Counted from the stretch's first letter, positions 16,353 through 25,194 are shown. The stretch is 45,815 bases of DNA from Drouetiella hepatica Uher 2000/2452 (GCA_019359505.1 JAHHHD010000041.1:1-45815); one strand, 5' to 3'. The notes: generated from the sequence alone by a model not told the origin. Translations and numbers: made by a program.

Positions 16353-16904
16353 TTACTCATCATCAAACACGGGCGACCACAGCTCAGACACGGCAACCGA
16401 CCACCCTGGAAGCAAATCGGGGATTGTCAGCATATCGCCATTCCGCAAGGTGACAGCCGCCGCTTCCGCTCGGAAAATCTTCACGGTGCAATCTTCAGGA
16501 TTCACGAGAATGCCAACTTGTGTGCCCTGCTGCAAGAAATTAGCAATCTTTTTTTCCAGGTCATCTACTGAGTCGCTAGGAGATTTGACTTCAACCATCA
16601 GATCGGGTGCTAGTTGAGCAAAGCTGCGAGGCGCACGACGCAAGCGATCGGCACGCACGAAGGAAACATCTGGCGCACGGGTATTGGAGTCCGGCAACGT
16701 GAATCCGGCGCTAGAACCCGTCACCCGCCCGATGCGATTGGGTTCCACCCAGTCTGCCAAACGACGACCGAACCGAAAGGCAACTTCGTCCGATTCATAT
16801 CCAGATGGACTCATGACGGTGATCCTGCCATCCACTAATTCGACTCGGTAGTCATTTCCGAGCTTGGTTTGTATGCTCTCTAAATCTTTGACAGTGAGGG
16901 GCAT
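16353..16904 (-). CDS. Uma2 family (DUF820) PD-(D/E)XK nuclease-like protein
   Basis: The 183-residue product from ATG at 16904 is preceded by a strong GGAGG, which favours this start over the frame opening at 16946. Family landmarks are YRVELVDGRITVMSPSGYES, SSAGFTLPDSNTRAPDVSFV, LAPDLMVEVKSPSDS (the D...E-x-K nuclease core) and ILVNPEDCTVKIFR. Uma2 proteins are abundant in cyanobacteria. They have a restriction-endonuclease-like fold, but their function is unproven. It lies 49 bp upstream of the toxin-antitoxin pair on the same strand. Confidence 0.88.
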   Translation of the reverse strand: MPLTVKDLESIQTKLGNDYRVELVDGRITVMSPSGYESDEVAFRFGRRLADWVEPNRIGRVTGSSAGFTLPDSNTRAPDVSFVRADRLRRAPRSFAQLAPDLMVEVKSPSDSVDDLEKKIANFLQQGTQVGILVNPEDCTVKIFRAEAAAVTLRNGDMLTIPDLLPGWSVAVSELWSPVFDDE

Positions 16905-17071
16905 CGCAACCTCCACAGAAAAGCAAGCCTTTCTTGATTTTGACATTGCTGGCTGCCAACCGCAGGATGAAAGTCAAAGATTCCTCTTTAACTAAAACAA
17001 ATTGCGGGTCATCAGCGTCACCTACCTAGATAATTGAAACTGGTCAAAGTCAAAGCCAAGGTATCAGCAGT

Positions 17072-19063
17072 ATGGTCGGACAAGTTACCAGTGAAGGCGA
17101 TCGCGCCATGCGATCGAATCTGGCGCGTGAGCTGTTTAATTTGGACGGCACAGGCATCAAAATTGGCGTGATTTCGGATAGCTACAATGCTCAAGGCGGC
17201 GCGGCAACCGATGTGACAACGGGCGATTTGCCAGGGCGCAGAAACCCAAATGGCTACAATACGCCCGTGCGAGTGCTGCAAGATACCCTAGGCATACAAA
17301 CCGACGAAGGTCGCGCCATGCTGCAAATCATTCATGACGTAGCTCCTGGCGCAGAGCTGCTGTTTCATACAGTGGGCAGAAGTGAGGAAGGTCTTGCCAA
17401 CGCTATTCAGGCTTTGACCCAAGCTGGAGCCGATATTATTGTTGACGACTTCGGGTTTGCCAGCGCGCCGTTTTTTCAAGATGGCGTTGCGGCTCAGGCA
17501 GTCACCAAAGCGGCTCAGCAGGGCGTAATTTATTTTTCGGCGGCAGGAAACGATGGCGATCGCGCCTACCAAAGTCAATTTCGTTCAGGTTCTACTTTTA
17601 CCTATCGGGGCAATACCTACGAAGCCCATGATTTCGATTCGGGTACCGAGATTGATTTGTTTCAGGATATTCAGCTCCCCCAGGCAACCTCAGGTGAGAT
17701 TCTCTACGGCGACCTGCCGGGTATTAATTTGATTCTGGGTTGGGATCAGCCGACAGGAAATGTGGCAAATGACCTAGAAATGTTTTTGGTCAGCAGTCCG
17801 CAACTGCCCAATGCTGGAGGGGTAATCAGCGATTCTTCGGTTTCCTCTCCCCGACCTGATGCGCCCCTCCAGACCCTTAGCCATGCCACTGCTACGGCAA
17901 AAACAGTCTATTTGGTCATTGCCCGTCGGGTAAACGCCACTAGCCCCACGCCCGGTTTAATGAAGTGGTCGAGCTTTTCTAGCAACGATGGGGTTACGTA
18001 CCAGTATGTGAACGATGCCGACGATGCGATCGGCAGTTCTACTCTCTTCGGGCATCCCAACGCTAGAGAGGCGATCGCCGTTGGGGCTGCGTCCTACACC
18101 ACTACGCCTGCCTTTGGGGGCACAACTCCCGTTCTAGAATCTTTTTCTAGCATTGGCGGCACTCCCATTTTGTTCAATGCTCAAGGCGATCGCTTCACCA
18201 CTCCAGAGGTACGCCAGAAGCCTGAACTTGTTGGCCCAGATCGCGTTTCGACAACAATAGAAAACGATAATCCTTTCTTGGACTTTAGCTCTTTTGCAGG
18301 CACCTCAGCGGCGGCGCCGCATCTGGCAGCAGTTGCGGCGCTGATACTGCAACGAGCGGGCGGTCGCCGTAGCCTCACTTCAGCTCAGGTTTTGGCAGCG
18401 CTCCAGACAACTGCTCTGCCTCTAGACCTGCCAGGAAACTTTAGGAGCGGCGCTGGATTTGTCCGGGCAGATGCTGCCGTTCTACAATCTTTCGTCGCTG
18501 AAATTAGAGGTGATGCCTTCAATAATCGGCTTCAGGGCACACAAGTTTCAGAAAATTTGGCTGGGCTGGCGGGGAACGATACGCTGCTCGGTGGCGGCGG
18601 CTTAGACGCTCTGTTGGGTGGCACCGGGCGCGATCGCCTCGACGGGCAAGACGGCAATGATTACTTAGTAGGCGACTTGGGCAGCGACACTCTGCTAGGA
18701 GGAAAAGGACGCGATCGCTTGGAGGGAAGCCAGAATAACGACTCTCTCAGTGGACAAGACGGCAACGACGAACTGCGGGGGGGGGATGGCAACGATCGCC
18801 TCATGGGCGGCAAGGGCAAGAATCGGCTGATTGGGGGACAGGGCAATGATTGGTTTGCACTCGATCGGCAAGGGATTGCAATTGTTCAAGATTTCCGCAA
18901 AGGGCGCGATCGGCTGGGTTTACCTCGCTCTGTTCAGTTCAGGAGTCTAGAGCTAGTACAGCAGGGACGAAACACTCTGATTCAGCTAGGCAGCCAGGAG
19001 TTGGCCACATTGCAGCAGACTAGAGCCAGTCAGTTGAGCGCTTCTGACTTTAGGACGAATTGA
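17072..19063 (+). CDS. Subtilase-like (S8) protease with C-terminal RTX calcium-binding repeats
   Basis: The 663-residue protein has an S8-type domain to about residue 480. Asp36 sits in IKIGVISDSYN, the oxyanion Asn in VIYFSAAGNDGD, and Ser412 in SFAGTSAAAPHLAAVAAL. The usual HGTxVAG catalytic-His motif is not seen; DEGRAMLQIIHDVAPGA stands at that place. Residues about 490-600 are glycine/aspartate-rich RTX nonapeptides (GGTGRDRLDGQDGNDYL and similar). A short C-terminal region with VQDFRKGRDRL follows, as in type I-secreted proteins. There is no N-terminal signal peptide, consistent with type I secretion, but no transporter genes are nearby. The start is ATG without an obvious ribosome site, and the N-terminus may be short. 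Confidence 0.85.
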   Translation: MVGQVTSEGDRAMRSNLARELFNLDGTGIKIGVISDSYNAQGGAATDVTTGDLPGRRNPNGYNTPVRVLQDTLGIQTDEGRAMLQIIHDVAPGAELLFHTVGRSEEGLANAIQALTQAGADIIVDDFGFASAPFFQDGVAAQAVTKAAQQGVIYFSAAGNDGDRAYQSQFRSGSTFTYRGNTYEAHDFDSGTEIDLFQDIQLPQATSGEILYGDLPGINLILGWDQPTGNVANDLEMFLVSSPQLPNAGGVISDSSVSSPRPDAPLQTLSHATATAKTVYLVIARRVNATSPTPGLMKWSSFSSNDGVTYQYVNDADDAIGSSTLFGHPNAREAIAVGAASYTTTPAFGGTTPVLESFSSIGGTPILFNAQGDRFTTPEVRQKPELVGPDRVSTTIENDNPFLDFSSFAGTSAAAPHLAAVAALILQRAGGRRSLTSAQVLAALQTTALPLDLPGNFRSGAGFVRADAAVLQSFVAEIRGDAFNNRLQGTQVSENLAGLAGNDTLLGGGGLDALLGGTGRDRLDGQDGNDYLVGDLGSDTLLGGKGRDRLEGSQNNDSLSGQDGNDELRGGDGNDRLMGGKGKNRLIGGQGNDWFALDRQGIAIVQDFRKGRDRLGLPRSVQFRSLELVQQGRNTLIQLGSQELATLQQTRASQLSASDFRTN

Positions 19064-19100
19064 TTTTTTAGAAAATACTAGACAGTACCCCTGTTTTTGT

Positions 19101-19114
19101 GGTACAAACGTTCT
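19101..19114 (+). promoter_or_regulatory. Candidate LexA-binding site upstream of lexA
   Basis: GGTACAAACGTTCT fits the cyanobacterial LexA box RGTACNNNDGTWCB, recalled from published work on Anabaena, at all but one position: C where D is expected. A second near match, AGTACCCCTGTTTT, lies at 19084-19097. Both are within about 105 bp of the lexA ATG, where an autoregulatory operator would be expected. Confidence 0.45.
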
Positions 19115-19186
19115 GAGGCGATCTGTTGTCTATTTTTAGCCTTCCCTAACCTCTCGCTCTCCCTACTTAAGTTGACACATGCTCCT

Positions 19187-19789
19187 ATGGAACTCCTCAC
19201 AGAAGTCCAGCAAAATTTATACGACTGGCTAATTGAATACATCCGAGAAAATCAGCATTCGCCCTCCATCCGGCAGATGATGAGAGCTATGAATTTGCGT
19301 TCGCCCGCTCCCATTCAGAGCCGTCTTGAGCATCTTCGTACAAAGGGCTATATCGACTGGACGGAGGGTAGGGCGCGCACCATCCGAATTCTCAAGCCTC
19401 AAGGCATTCCTATTTTGGGAGCGATCGCAGCCGGTTCGTTTGTAGAACCCTTCCCGGATGTTGAAGAGCAGCTAGATTTCTCCAGTTCATCTATTCGGTT
19501 GGGAGATTATGCGCTGCGGGTGCGGGGCGACAGCATGATTGGCGCCCTAATTGACAGTGGCGATATTGTGCTGATGCGTCCAGTTCAAGACCAGCAGGCT
19601 TTGAAGAATGGGACGATCGTTGCGGCAAGGGTGCATAGCGAAGGGACGACCCTCAAGTATTATCACCGCAAGGGAAATCAGGTGACGTTGAAACCTGCAA
19701 ACCCCAGCTATCCGTTGATAGAAGCGGCTGCAACGGATGTGGTGGTTCAGGGTGTTTTAGTTGCCGTTTGGCGAGGATATCAACAATAG
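19187..19789 (+). CDS. lexA: LexA-type repressor (S24 autopeptidase)
   Basis: From ATG at 19187 the product is 200 residues, the normal LexA size. The N-terminal winged helix is ENQHSPSIRQMMRAMNLRSP with a following recognition helix. The cleavage site Ala82-Gly83 sits in GAIAAGSFVEPFP. The catalytic dyad is Ser116 (VRGDSMIGALIDSGD) and Lys157 (GTTLKYYHR). All three self-cleavage features are present, unlike LexA of some cyanobacteria, which is reported to lack them and not to act in SOS. Canonical RecA-triggered self-cleavage is therefore possible here. In cyanobacteria LexA also regulates carbon, redox and motility genes. The longer frame from 19097 would run over the candidate LexA box and is rejected. 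Confidence 0.92.
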   Translation: MELLTEVQQNLYDWLIEYIRENQHSPSIRQMMRAMNLRSPAPIQSRLEHLRTKGYIDWTEGRARTIRILKPQGIPILGAIAAGSFVEPFPDVEEQLDFSSSSIRLGDYALRVRGDSMIGALIDSGDIVLMRPVQDQQALKNGTIVAARVHSEGTTLKYYHRKGNQVTLKPANPSYPLIEAAATDVVVQGVLVAVWRGYQQ

Positions 19790-19893
19790 ACTGATTAGCC
19801 TTTAATCTGGGAGACAGAGGAGTTCCAAAAACTGCACAAGTCTTTAAAAGCAGAGCCTCAAAAGTGCAGCTTTAGAAGGTAATCAGCTTACAG

Positions 19894-19934
19894 AAACAAC
19901 GTCAAACGGCATGGGTCGCTCGACGTTGTTTTTA
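19894..19934 (+). terminator. Rho-independent terminator after lexA
   Basis: AAACAACGTC at 19894-19903 pairs with GACGTTGTTT at 19922-19931, followed by more T. It lies 105 bp after the lexA stop codon. Confidence 0.75.
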
Positions 19935-20335
19935 TGGGATTTTGACTGCAACTTGGGTTTGGATTGAGGATGATCACCTGAAATCAATAAAAAATTTATT
20001 TTTTGTAAAAAATTCAAAACGCTACTTATAGGGTAATCGATCGCTAAAACCGGGGATATCTGCCTCTACATTTAGTTGAAGCGCTCTATTGCCTGAAGTC
20101 TCAGCGCTACTCCACATCTAGCGTCTTGACAGGTTACAGGTAAGAATAAAGATTAAATAAAGATAGAGCGTTCAGGATTCAGACTTGTGGTGAATCATAA
20201 GACTGGTCTAGAGATTGTTCTATCCATTTAGCTCGGCTGCAAACCCAAAGGGTAAGGCTCGATGTGACAGCATCAAGCCTTACCTAGGGAAGCACCTGAA
20301 CTTAAATCAACACCAACAAAGTGAGCGAGGAAACT
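19935..20335. other. Intergenic region upstream of the peptidoglycan-binding gene
   Basis: No gene is supported here. The stretch is AT-rich. TTGACA at 20126-20131 could be a -35 box for the downstream gene, but the candidate -10 sequences after it (AAGATT and neighbours) are weak. Confidence 0.4.
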
Positions 20336-20947
20336 ATGAAATCCCTGCTGTTTAAACACCCCGCCGTTGCTGAGCCGCTCTCATCGGCACCGTCCAAGCT
20401 GAAGCTATTTAAGTTGCAGACTCGCAAAATGTCAAGCTTTGCTTGGCGGGGTTTGCTGTCTGTAGTAGCGATCGCTTCTATCCTCAGCATCGCGCCCAAG
20501 GCCATGGCGCTGCGATTTGGTGACACGGGTACAGAGGTATCGCGGTTACAGTCAGCTTTAGGCATTCGGGCAGACGGCATTTTCGGTTCGCAAACCCGAT
20601 CGGCAGTCATTAGCTATCAAGAGCGTTGTGGTCTGCTCGTGGACGGCATCGCAGGCACCCAAACCCTCAGTACGTTAGCGTCAGGCTCCTGTTTAGCCCT
20701 TCGTCCGGGTGAGGGTGGTTCAGGCGGCGGCGATATTGGCTATGGGCCTTATGTCGTCGTTGTTCCAGGGAGCAGCAGCGATCGATTGGCTGCCGTGAAT
20801 CGAGTTGCGCCCGGTGCTGCCTACGATGAGGCGGGTCGCGGTTCCTTCATCAATGCGGGGAGGTTTAGCAGCCGCTCTAATGCAGAGAGTTTATCCGATC
20901 GCCTCAAGGATGTGGGTTTACCGGCTCGTGTCGATTTTCGCCCCTAG
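20336..20947 (+). CDS. Secreted peptidoglycan-binding protein with SPOR-like C-terminus
   Basis: The start at ATG 20336 follows GAGGAA by 5 bp and is preferred over GTG 20321. Of 203 residues, about 1-60 are an N-terminal signal region with the hydrophobic stretch WRGLLSVVAIASILSIAP and AMA as possible cleavage site. A PG_binding_1 domain follows (RFGDTGTEVSRLQSALG, IRADGIFGSQTRSAVISYQ, LLVDGIAGTQTLSTL). After a Gly linker comes a SPOR-like module (YVVVVPGSSSDRLAAVNRV, FINAGRFSSRSNAESLSDRL). Both domains suggest attachment to the cell wall. No catalytic domain is visible. It is convergent with the response regulator, and a long hairpin lies between them. Confidence 0.85.
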   Translation: MKSLLFKHPAVAEPLSSAPSKLKLFKLQTRKMSSFAWRGLLSVVAIASILSIAPKAMALRFGDTGTEVSRLQSALGIRADGIFGSQTRSAVISYQERCGLLVDGIAGTQTLSTLASGSCLALRPGEGGSGGGDIGYGPYVVVVPGSSSDRLAAVNRVAPGAAYDEAGRGSFINAGRFSSRSNAESLSDRLKDVGLPARVDFRP

Positions 20948-20978
20948 AGGTTGAGTGAACTCTGGGGTACTGATATTT

Positions 20979-21048
20979 ATGTAGTGATTTTTTATGTAGT
21001 GATTTTTTATGGGGTGGGCGAAGCCCACCCCATAAAAAATCACTACAT
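20979..21048. repeat. Long perfect hairpin (type B, copy 2) with tandemly duplicated left arm
   Basis: Bases 20994-21019 are perfectly complementary to 21023-21048: a 26-bp stem with loop GAA and tip GGGGTGGGC/GCCCACCCC. The outermost 15 bases of the left arm (ATGTAGTGATTTTTT) are repeated exactly once more at 20979-20993. The hairpin lies between two convergent genes and could end transcription from both sides. The tip resembles the hairpin at 7732-7782. Confidence 0.85.
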
Positions 21049-21121
21049 TTTGTGGGCTACTAACACCAGATATTCTGGTGAGAACCTGGTGCGGAGTTTT
21101 CACAGGGATTCGTAGCAGGGA

Positions 21122-21796
21122 TTAGTCGCGCAAGACATACCCCACGCCGCGTACGGTCTGGATCAGCCGCTTTTCACCCTGCTCTTCTAGCTTCAGGCGC
21201 AGATAGCGTACATAGACTTCAATGATGTTGGAGTCGCCCATAAAATCGTAACCCCAGACTTTCTCCAAGATTTGGTCGCGGGTAATCACCTGGCGCGGGT
21301 GAAGCAAGAGGTAATCCAGCAGATCAAACTCTTTGGCAGTCAGATCGATCGCTCTGTCGCCATAAAACACCTGTCGCGTACTGCGATTGAGACTAAGATC
21401 GCCAAACTGCGACAAATCGGGGTTGTCATCGTGGGTGCGGCGCAGGTGTGCCCTCACTCTTGCCAGCAGCTCTTCAATGCTGAAGGGTTTGATTACATAG
21501 TCATCAGCCCCTGCATCTAATCCGGTGACGCGATCGCTCACCTCATCTTTTGCCGTCAGCAAAATAATCGGCACCTTGATGCCCGTTGCCCTGAGTCGCC
21601 GACAGACCTCAATGCCCGTCATTCCCGGCATCATCCAGTCTAGAATCACCAGATCGGGGGGTGTTTCACGGGCGATCGTCAGTCCTGTTAGTCCATCATG
21701 TGCCACCTGAATGGTGTAGCCCTCGCTGTCTAGCTCTAGCTGGATAAATCGCGCTAGTTTAACTTCATCTTCAACCAAGAGAATGTTGGCAGTCAT
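21122..21796 (-). CDS. OmpR-family response regulator
   Basis: The 224-residue protein has an N-terminal receiver domain ([22 protein letters not shown] with the phospho-accepting Asp; [17 protein letters not shown] with the conserved Lys). Its C-terminal winged helix is of OmpR/PhoB type ([47 protein letters not shown]). It begins ATG inside the end of the upstream kinase gene (ATGA overlap), so it is translationally coupled to its likely cognate kinase. Regulators of this subgroup in cyanobacteria answer to metals, redox or light, and I cannot tell which applies here. Confidence 0.93.
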   Translation of the reverse strand: MTANILLVEDEVKLARFIQLELDSEGYTIQVAHDGLTGLTIARETPPDLVILDWMMPGMTGIEVCRRLRATGIKVPIILLTAKDEVSDRVTGLDAGADDYVIKPFSIEELLARVRAHLRRTHDDNPDLSQFGDLSLNRSTRQVFYGDRAIDLTAKEFDLLDYLLLHPRQVITRDQILEKVWGYDFMGDSNIIEVYVRYLRLKLEEQGEKRLIQTVRGVGYVLRD

Positions 21797-23310
21797 AGGT
21801 TTTGCGAGCGTCTACAGGCTGTTGGGTAATGGCTATTGCGATCCAGGCTGTTCTGATATCCCAGGGGCAGCATGACGGTAAAGATACTGCCCTGACCGGG
21901 TTGGGAGGTGACGGCAACTTTTCCTTTCATGCCTTCAACGAGAGATTTGACGATCGCCAGACCCAGACCCACTCCTCCAGTAGCGCGGCAGCGGGAGTTT
22001 TCGACGCGGTAGAAGGGTTCAAAGATGTGCGCCTGATCTCTCAGGGGAATGCCGCAGCCGCGATCGCAAACTTGAATCACAGCTTGGCTGGGCGTTTCGC
22101 TGAGCTTGATGATGACGGGCTGGTCTTTGGCATAGCGCATAGCATTGTCTAGCAGGTGCTTAATCACCCGAATAATCTGCTCTGGATCGGTGTGAGCAAT
22201 GACGAATTCCAAATCTGTCGGCTTCTCAATCGTAACGTTGGGTAAATCTACCCGATCTATAGCCATTGCTATCACATCGTTAAGAATCACCGACTCTAAG
22301 GAAAACTTCATAGCATCGCTGCTGATCCGGGACAGATCCACCAGATCTTTCAAAAGCTGGATAGTGCGTTCGGTTTCATCGACCGCAACTTCCAGTGCTT
22401 CTTTTTGAGAGTCGGTCAGGTTGTTGCAGCGCCGCAGCGTGCTTTGCAAATAGCCATAGACTAAGCTGAGCGAGGTGCGAATCTCATGGGAGATGCTGTT
22501 AGTAAATTGGTTGGTGAACTGCCGCTGATGATCGTCAGCCTCCGAAAGCCGCGTAGATAAGGTACCAAATGCCTGCACTAACTCTTTCATTTCGCTGGGA
22601 ATCTGATCGATAGACTCTCCTAACTCCAGGTTATAAACAGAAAACTGGTCTTGAGCGATCGCCAGCCGATTAATTTGCCGAAGGGGATAGAGCGATCGCT
22701 GAACAAAGTAGGCAATCAAGACTCCAATCAGAGCAATAGCCAGAACCGTAGCAACAATTAGGCTGTTCACCAGCGTATTTTGCACTTCGTAGTCGTGGGT
22801 AATGTCTTGCGCTAAGTAGACGTGACCGATCGCCTTCCCCTCAATTTGTAAAGGCTGACTGCACAGCACCAAAAAGCGTCCATTCACCTGCGATACTTCA
22901 GGCTGGGGGGGCATCATTGCTGTAGGCATCAATGTCGCTTCTGCCGGAAAGCTGGATAGATTGGTTGAGGCCGCTAATATTGTGCCATCGTTTGCCTTTA
23001 CCCATAGCCATAGATGAGGCGACGACCACTGATTAATCAGCGCCTGAAGCTGAGAGTCGATCGCCTCTGTGGCGGGATAAGCTTTTAGCTCCGCAGGAAT
23101 GCGATCGCTGAGAGACTTCAAATAATTTTGATGGTTAACGACTAGCATCTGCCGCATCTGCCAAGTTGTCCAGGTGCCAATGCCGCCCAGCCCCAGTAGC
23201 GAAAGCGTGGTTAGCCCTAGGGTCAATCGAAACTGCAATGAAGTTAAATCAATGCCCTTTCGCTTGAGGTTTTGGTTCAATTTTTGAGTGGCACGATTGA
23301 GGAGTTTCAT
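21793..23310 (-). CDS. Membrane sensor histidine kinase with HAMP domain
   Basis: The start is placed at ATG 23310 ([19 protein letters not shown]), giving 505 residues. The frame is open to 23427 but the extra 39 residues look non-coding. TM1 is at about 28-48 ([19 protein letters not shown]). A periplasmic sensor region of about 130 residues follows, then TM2 at about 178-200 ([19 protein letters not shown]), and HAMP. The H-box is [16 protein letters not shown] with His275; note S where P is usual. The ATPase has [17 protein letters not shown] and [10 protein letters not shown]. It is followed by the OmpR regulator with a 4-bp overlap. Confidence 0.9.
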   Translation of the reverse strand: MKLLNRATQKLNQNLKRKGIDLTSLQFRLTLGLTTLSLLGLGGIGTWTTWQMRQMLVVNHQNYLKSLSDRIPAELKAYPATEAIDSQLQALINQWSSPHLWLWVKANDGTILAASTNLSSFPAEATLMPTAMMPPQPEVSQVNGRFLVLCSQPLQIEGKAIGHVYLAQDITHDYEVQNTLVNSLIVATVLAIALIGVLIAYFVQRSLYPLRQINRLAIAQDQFSVYNLELGESIDQIPSEMKELVQAFGTLSTRLSEADDHQRQFTNQFTNSISHEIRTSLSLVYGYLQSTLRRCNNLTDSQKEALEVAVDETERTIQLLKDLVDLSRISSDAMKFSLESVILNDVIAMAIDRVDLPNVTIEKPTDLEFVIAHTDPEQIIRVIKHLLDNAMRYAKDQPVIIKLSETPSQAVIQVCDRGCGIPLRDQAHIFEPFYRVENSRCRATGGVGLGLAIVKSLVEGMKGKVAVTSQPGQGSIFTVMLPLGYQNSLDRNSHYPTACRRSQNL

Positions 23311-23535
23311 TGCGGCGTTGACCCAAAGTATCCAAACCTCTAAATTGGGGTCTACGTTTGGCCCATTGAATGTAGTGTAGCGAAGCCAGCCTGACACAAG
23401 ATGATATTTCGCTGAGGGGATGTTCAACGTTTGATGAGAAAAGTCAAGCGTTTTCCCGATTTTTCCAACTTAATCCAATAGGAGCGACTCCAATAGAACC
23501 GATCGGAAAATCCGTGCTTATCGTAAAAAGCTCGG

Positions 23536-23590
23536 CAATACAGACAAAGCCTGCAATACAGACAAAGCCTGCGAAAGCAGGCTTTGTTTA
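23536..23590 (-). terminator. GAAA-loop hairpin terminator with tandem 18-bp arm duplication
   Basis: ACAAAGCCTGC at 23562-23572 pairs perfectly with GCAGGCTTTGT at 23577-23587 across a GAAA loop. It lies 36 bp beyond the TPR gene's stop on the minus strand, so it likely ends that transcript. The segment CAATACAGACAAAGCCTG occurs twice in tandem, at 23536-23553 and 23554-23571, so the left arm exists in two copies. Confidence 0.7.
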
Positions 23591-23625
23591 ACTCAATCCT
23601 ACGCGGCTGGAGCCAAAAAAATCAG

Positions 23626-24756
23626 TTAACGCAGGTCGTCCATCGCGTCTTCGGCTTTCTGTGCGCCCTCTCGATCGTTTTGCTGCTGATACAGATCGTA
23701 GGCTGTTTGGTAAGCTGCGATCGCTTCAGGCTTGCGGTCTCGCCCTGCCAATGCTCTGCCCAGGCTGTAGAAAGCGTTTGCGTCTTGAGGAGATAACTTG
23801 GTGACTTCTCGATATTCCACGATCGCCCGGAGATAGTCCTCCCGCTCTAGTGAAATTTCGCCAATCATCGCGTGAGCTTCTTTTAAGTCAGACTGCACGG
23901 AATTGGCTTTCTCATAATGAGCAATTGCCCGGTCTGCGTCGCCTTGAGCGCGGAAAATATCGCCAATTTGCAAATGCACTAGCCCGTTGCGAGGCTCAAG
24001 CTGAGCAGCTTTTTCAAAAGCCGTCATGCTGCCCGCTGTGTCTCCTAAATTGAGCATCGCCACGCCCAAATTGAGCTGAACTGTCCCCCGCCTCGGCTCA
24101 AGCTGTGCTGCTCTTTGCAGAGCCTCTAGCGCCCTTTGATACTCTTTTTCCTGAAGATACGCAGACCCAATGAACTCATAAACCCGTGCGTCGTTGGGTC
24201 GGGTGGCTAGCACCTGACGGTATGCCTCGATCGCCCCCAGGTAGTCTTCTTGTCGCGCCAATACGACCCCTAGACCCACGTAGGCTTCTACATTGCCTCG
24301 GTTGAGCTGGGTGGCGCGACGGTAGGCGATCGCTGCACCAGAATTGTCACCTAGGCTAGCTTTGCTAAAGCCCAAAGCATAGTAGAAATCGCCGTTATCT
24401 GATTCTAAAGATACTGCCCTTTCATAGGCATCGACGGCAGCCTGAAAGTTGTTTTGTTTAGCTTCTAAAAAGCCAAGCGCGGAGAAAATCCTGGCATTGT
24501 CGGGCTTTAGCTGAGCTGCTTCTTGGTAAATGGCGATCGCGTCAGCAATGTTTCCTGCTTCTACCTGTTCACGACCTTTGTCGAGCAGATCGTTGAGGCG
24601 CTGCTCATCCTTTTGCGTCTGGGATGCAGGTCGGTTTTGTGCCCAGGCAGTCGGTGGCAGGATCAATGGCACAGTCATTAATCCTGCCGCCAAAAGAAAA
24701 CTAGCCGTCCACAACTTTTTTTTATTTGTTGTCAACTGTATGAATGGTAGTGTCAT
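23626..24756 (-). CDS. Exported TPR-repeat protein
   Basis: The 376-residue product starts with a signal peptide (WTASFLLAAGLMTVPLILPP, AWA as cleavage site) and is otherwise about nine tetratricopeptide repeats. Examples are GNIADAIAIYQEAAQLKPDN, NNFQAAVDAYERAVSLESDN and EDYLGAIEAYRQVLATRPND. TPRs form superhelical scaffolds for protein binding. The location should be periplasmic or thylakoid-lumenal. No enzymatic domain is present and the partner is unknown. It is divergent from the YbjQ-family gene and followed by a hairpin terminator. Confidence 0.88.
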   Translation of the reverse strand: MTLPFIQLTTNKKKLWTASFLLAAGLMTVPLILPPTAWAQNRPASQTQKDEQRLNDLLDKGREQVEAGNIADAIAIYQEAAQLKPDNARIFSALGFLEAKQNNFQAAVDAYERAVSLESDNGDFYYALGFSKASLGDNSGAAIAYRRATQLNRGNVEAYVGLGVVLARQEDYLGAIEAYRQVLATRPNDARVYEFIGSAYLQEKEYQRALEALQRAAQLEPRRGTVQLNLGVAMLNLGDTAGSMTAFEKAAQLEPRNGLVHLQIGDIFRAQGDADRAIAHYEKANSVQSDLKEAHAMIGEISLEREDYLRAIVEYREVTKLSPQDANAFYSLGRALAGRDRKPEAIAAYQTAYDLYQQQNDREGAQKAEDAMDDLR

Positions 24757-24790
24757 TGAGGAGATTTACGAACATGTGTGGGAACAGTAC

Positions 24791-24832
24791 ATGATTCTAT
24801 CAACAACGGATGTTGTTAGAACAAGCACATGA
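24791..24832 (+). pseudogene. Truncated duplicate of the YbjQ-family gene start
   Basis: This short frame reads MILSTTDVVRTST and stops. The gene beginning 68 bp further on reads MLLSTTDVIQGAI. The shared DNA block is ATCAACAACGGATG against GTCAACAACGGATG plus flanking matches. It may be a partial duplication of the gene start, or a 13-residue leader peptide. It is too short to call a functional gene. Confidence 0.45.
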
Positions 24833-24858
24833 TGTACTACAGCTTATGGAGGATGTGT

Positions 24859-25194
24859 ATGTTATTGTCAACAACGGATGTCATTCAAGGGGCGATCGTC
24901 GAGTCTTACTTGGGTGTTGTAACGGCAGAAGTGGTGTACGGAACCAATGCCCTAAGAGATTTCTTTGCGGGTATTCGTGACATTGTAGGCGGACGGACTG
25001 CTAGCTACGAGCGAGTGTTTGAGCGTGGTCAACAGGAGGCTCTGGCAGAACTTGAACAACGGGCGGAGCGTTTAGGAGCAAATGCTGTCATTGGTATCAA
25101 TGTAGATACGGGGACAATTACGCTGGATCAGGCTGGGAGCCTGCTGCTGGTGACGGCAACGGGAACGGCTGTGGTTTTACAAGATCTCCAGTAA
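24859..25194 (+). CDS. YbjQ/UPF0145 family protein
   Basis: ATG at 24859 has GGAGG 7 bp upstream, so this start is chosen over the two ATGs at 24829. The 111-residue product shows the family's strand-helix pattern: LLSTTDVIQGAIVESYLGVV, EVVYGTNALRDFFAGIRDIV, GGRTASYERVF, ALAELEQRAERLGANAVIGI and VTATGTAVVL. The family is a small pentameric beta-rich domain, sometimes annotated as heavy-metal-binding (DUF74), without a proven role. Length is standard. A terminator follows at 25235. Confidence 0.92.
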   Translation: MLLSTTDVIQGAIVESYLGVVTAEVVYGTNALRDFFAGIRDIVGGRTASYERVFERGQQEALAELEQRAERLGANAVIGINVDTGTITLDQAGSLLLVTATGTAVVLQDLQ

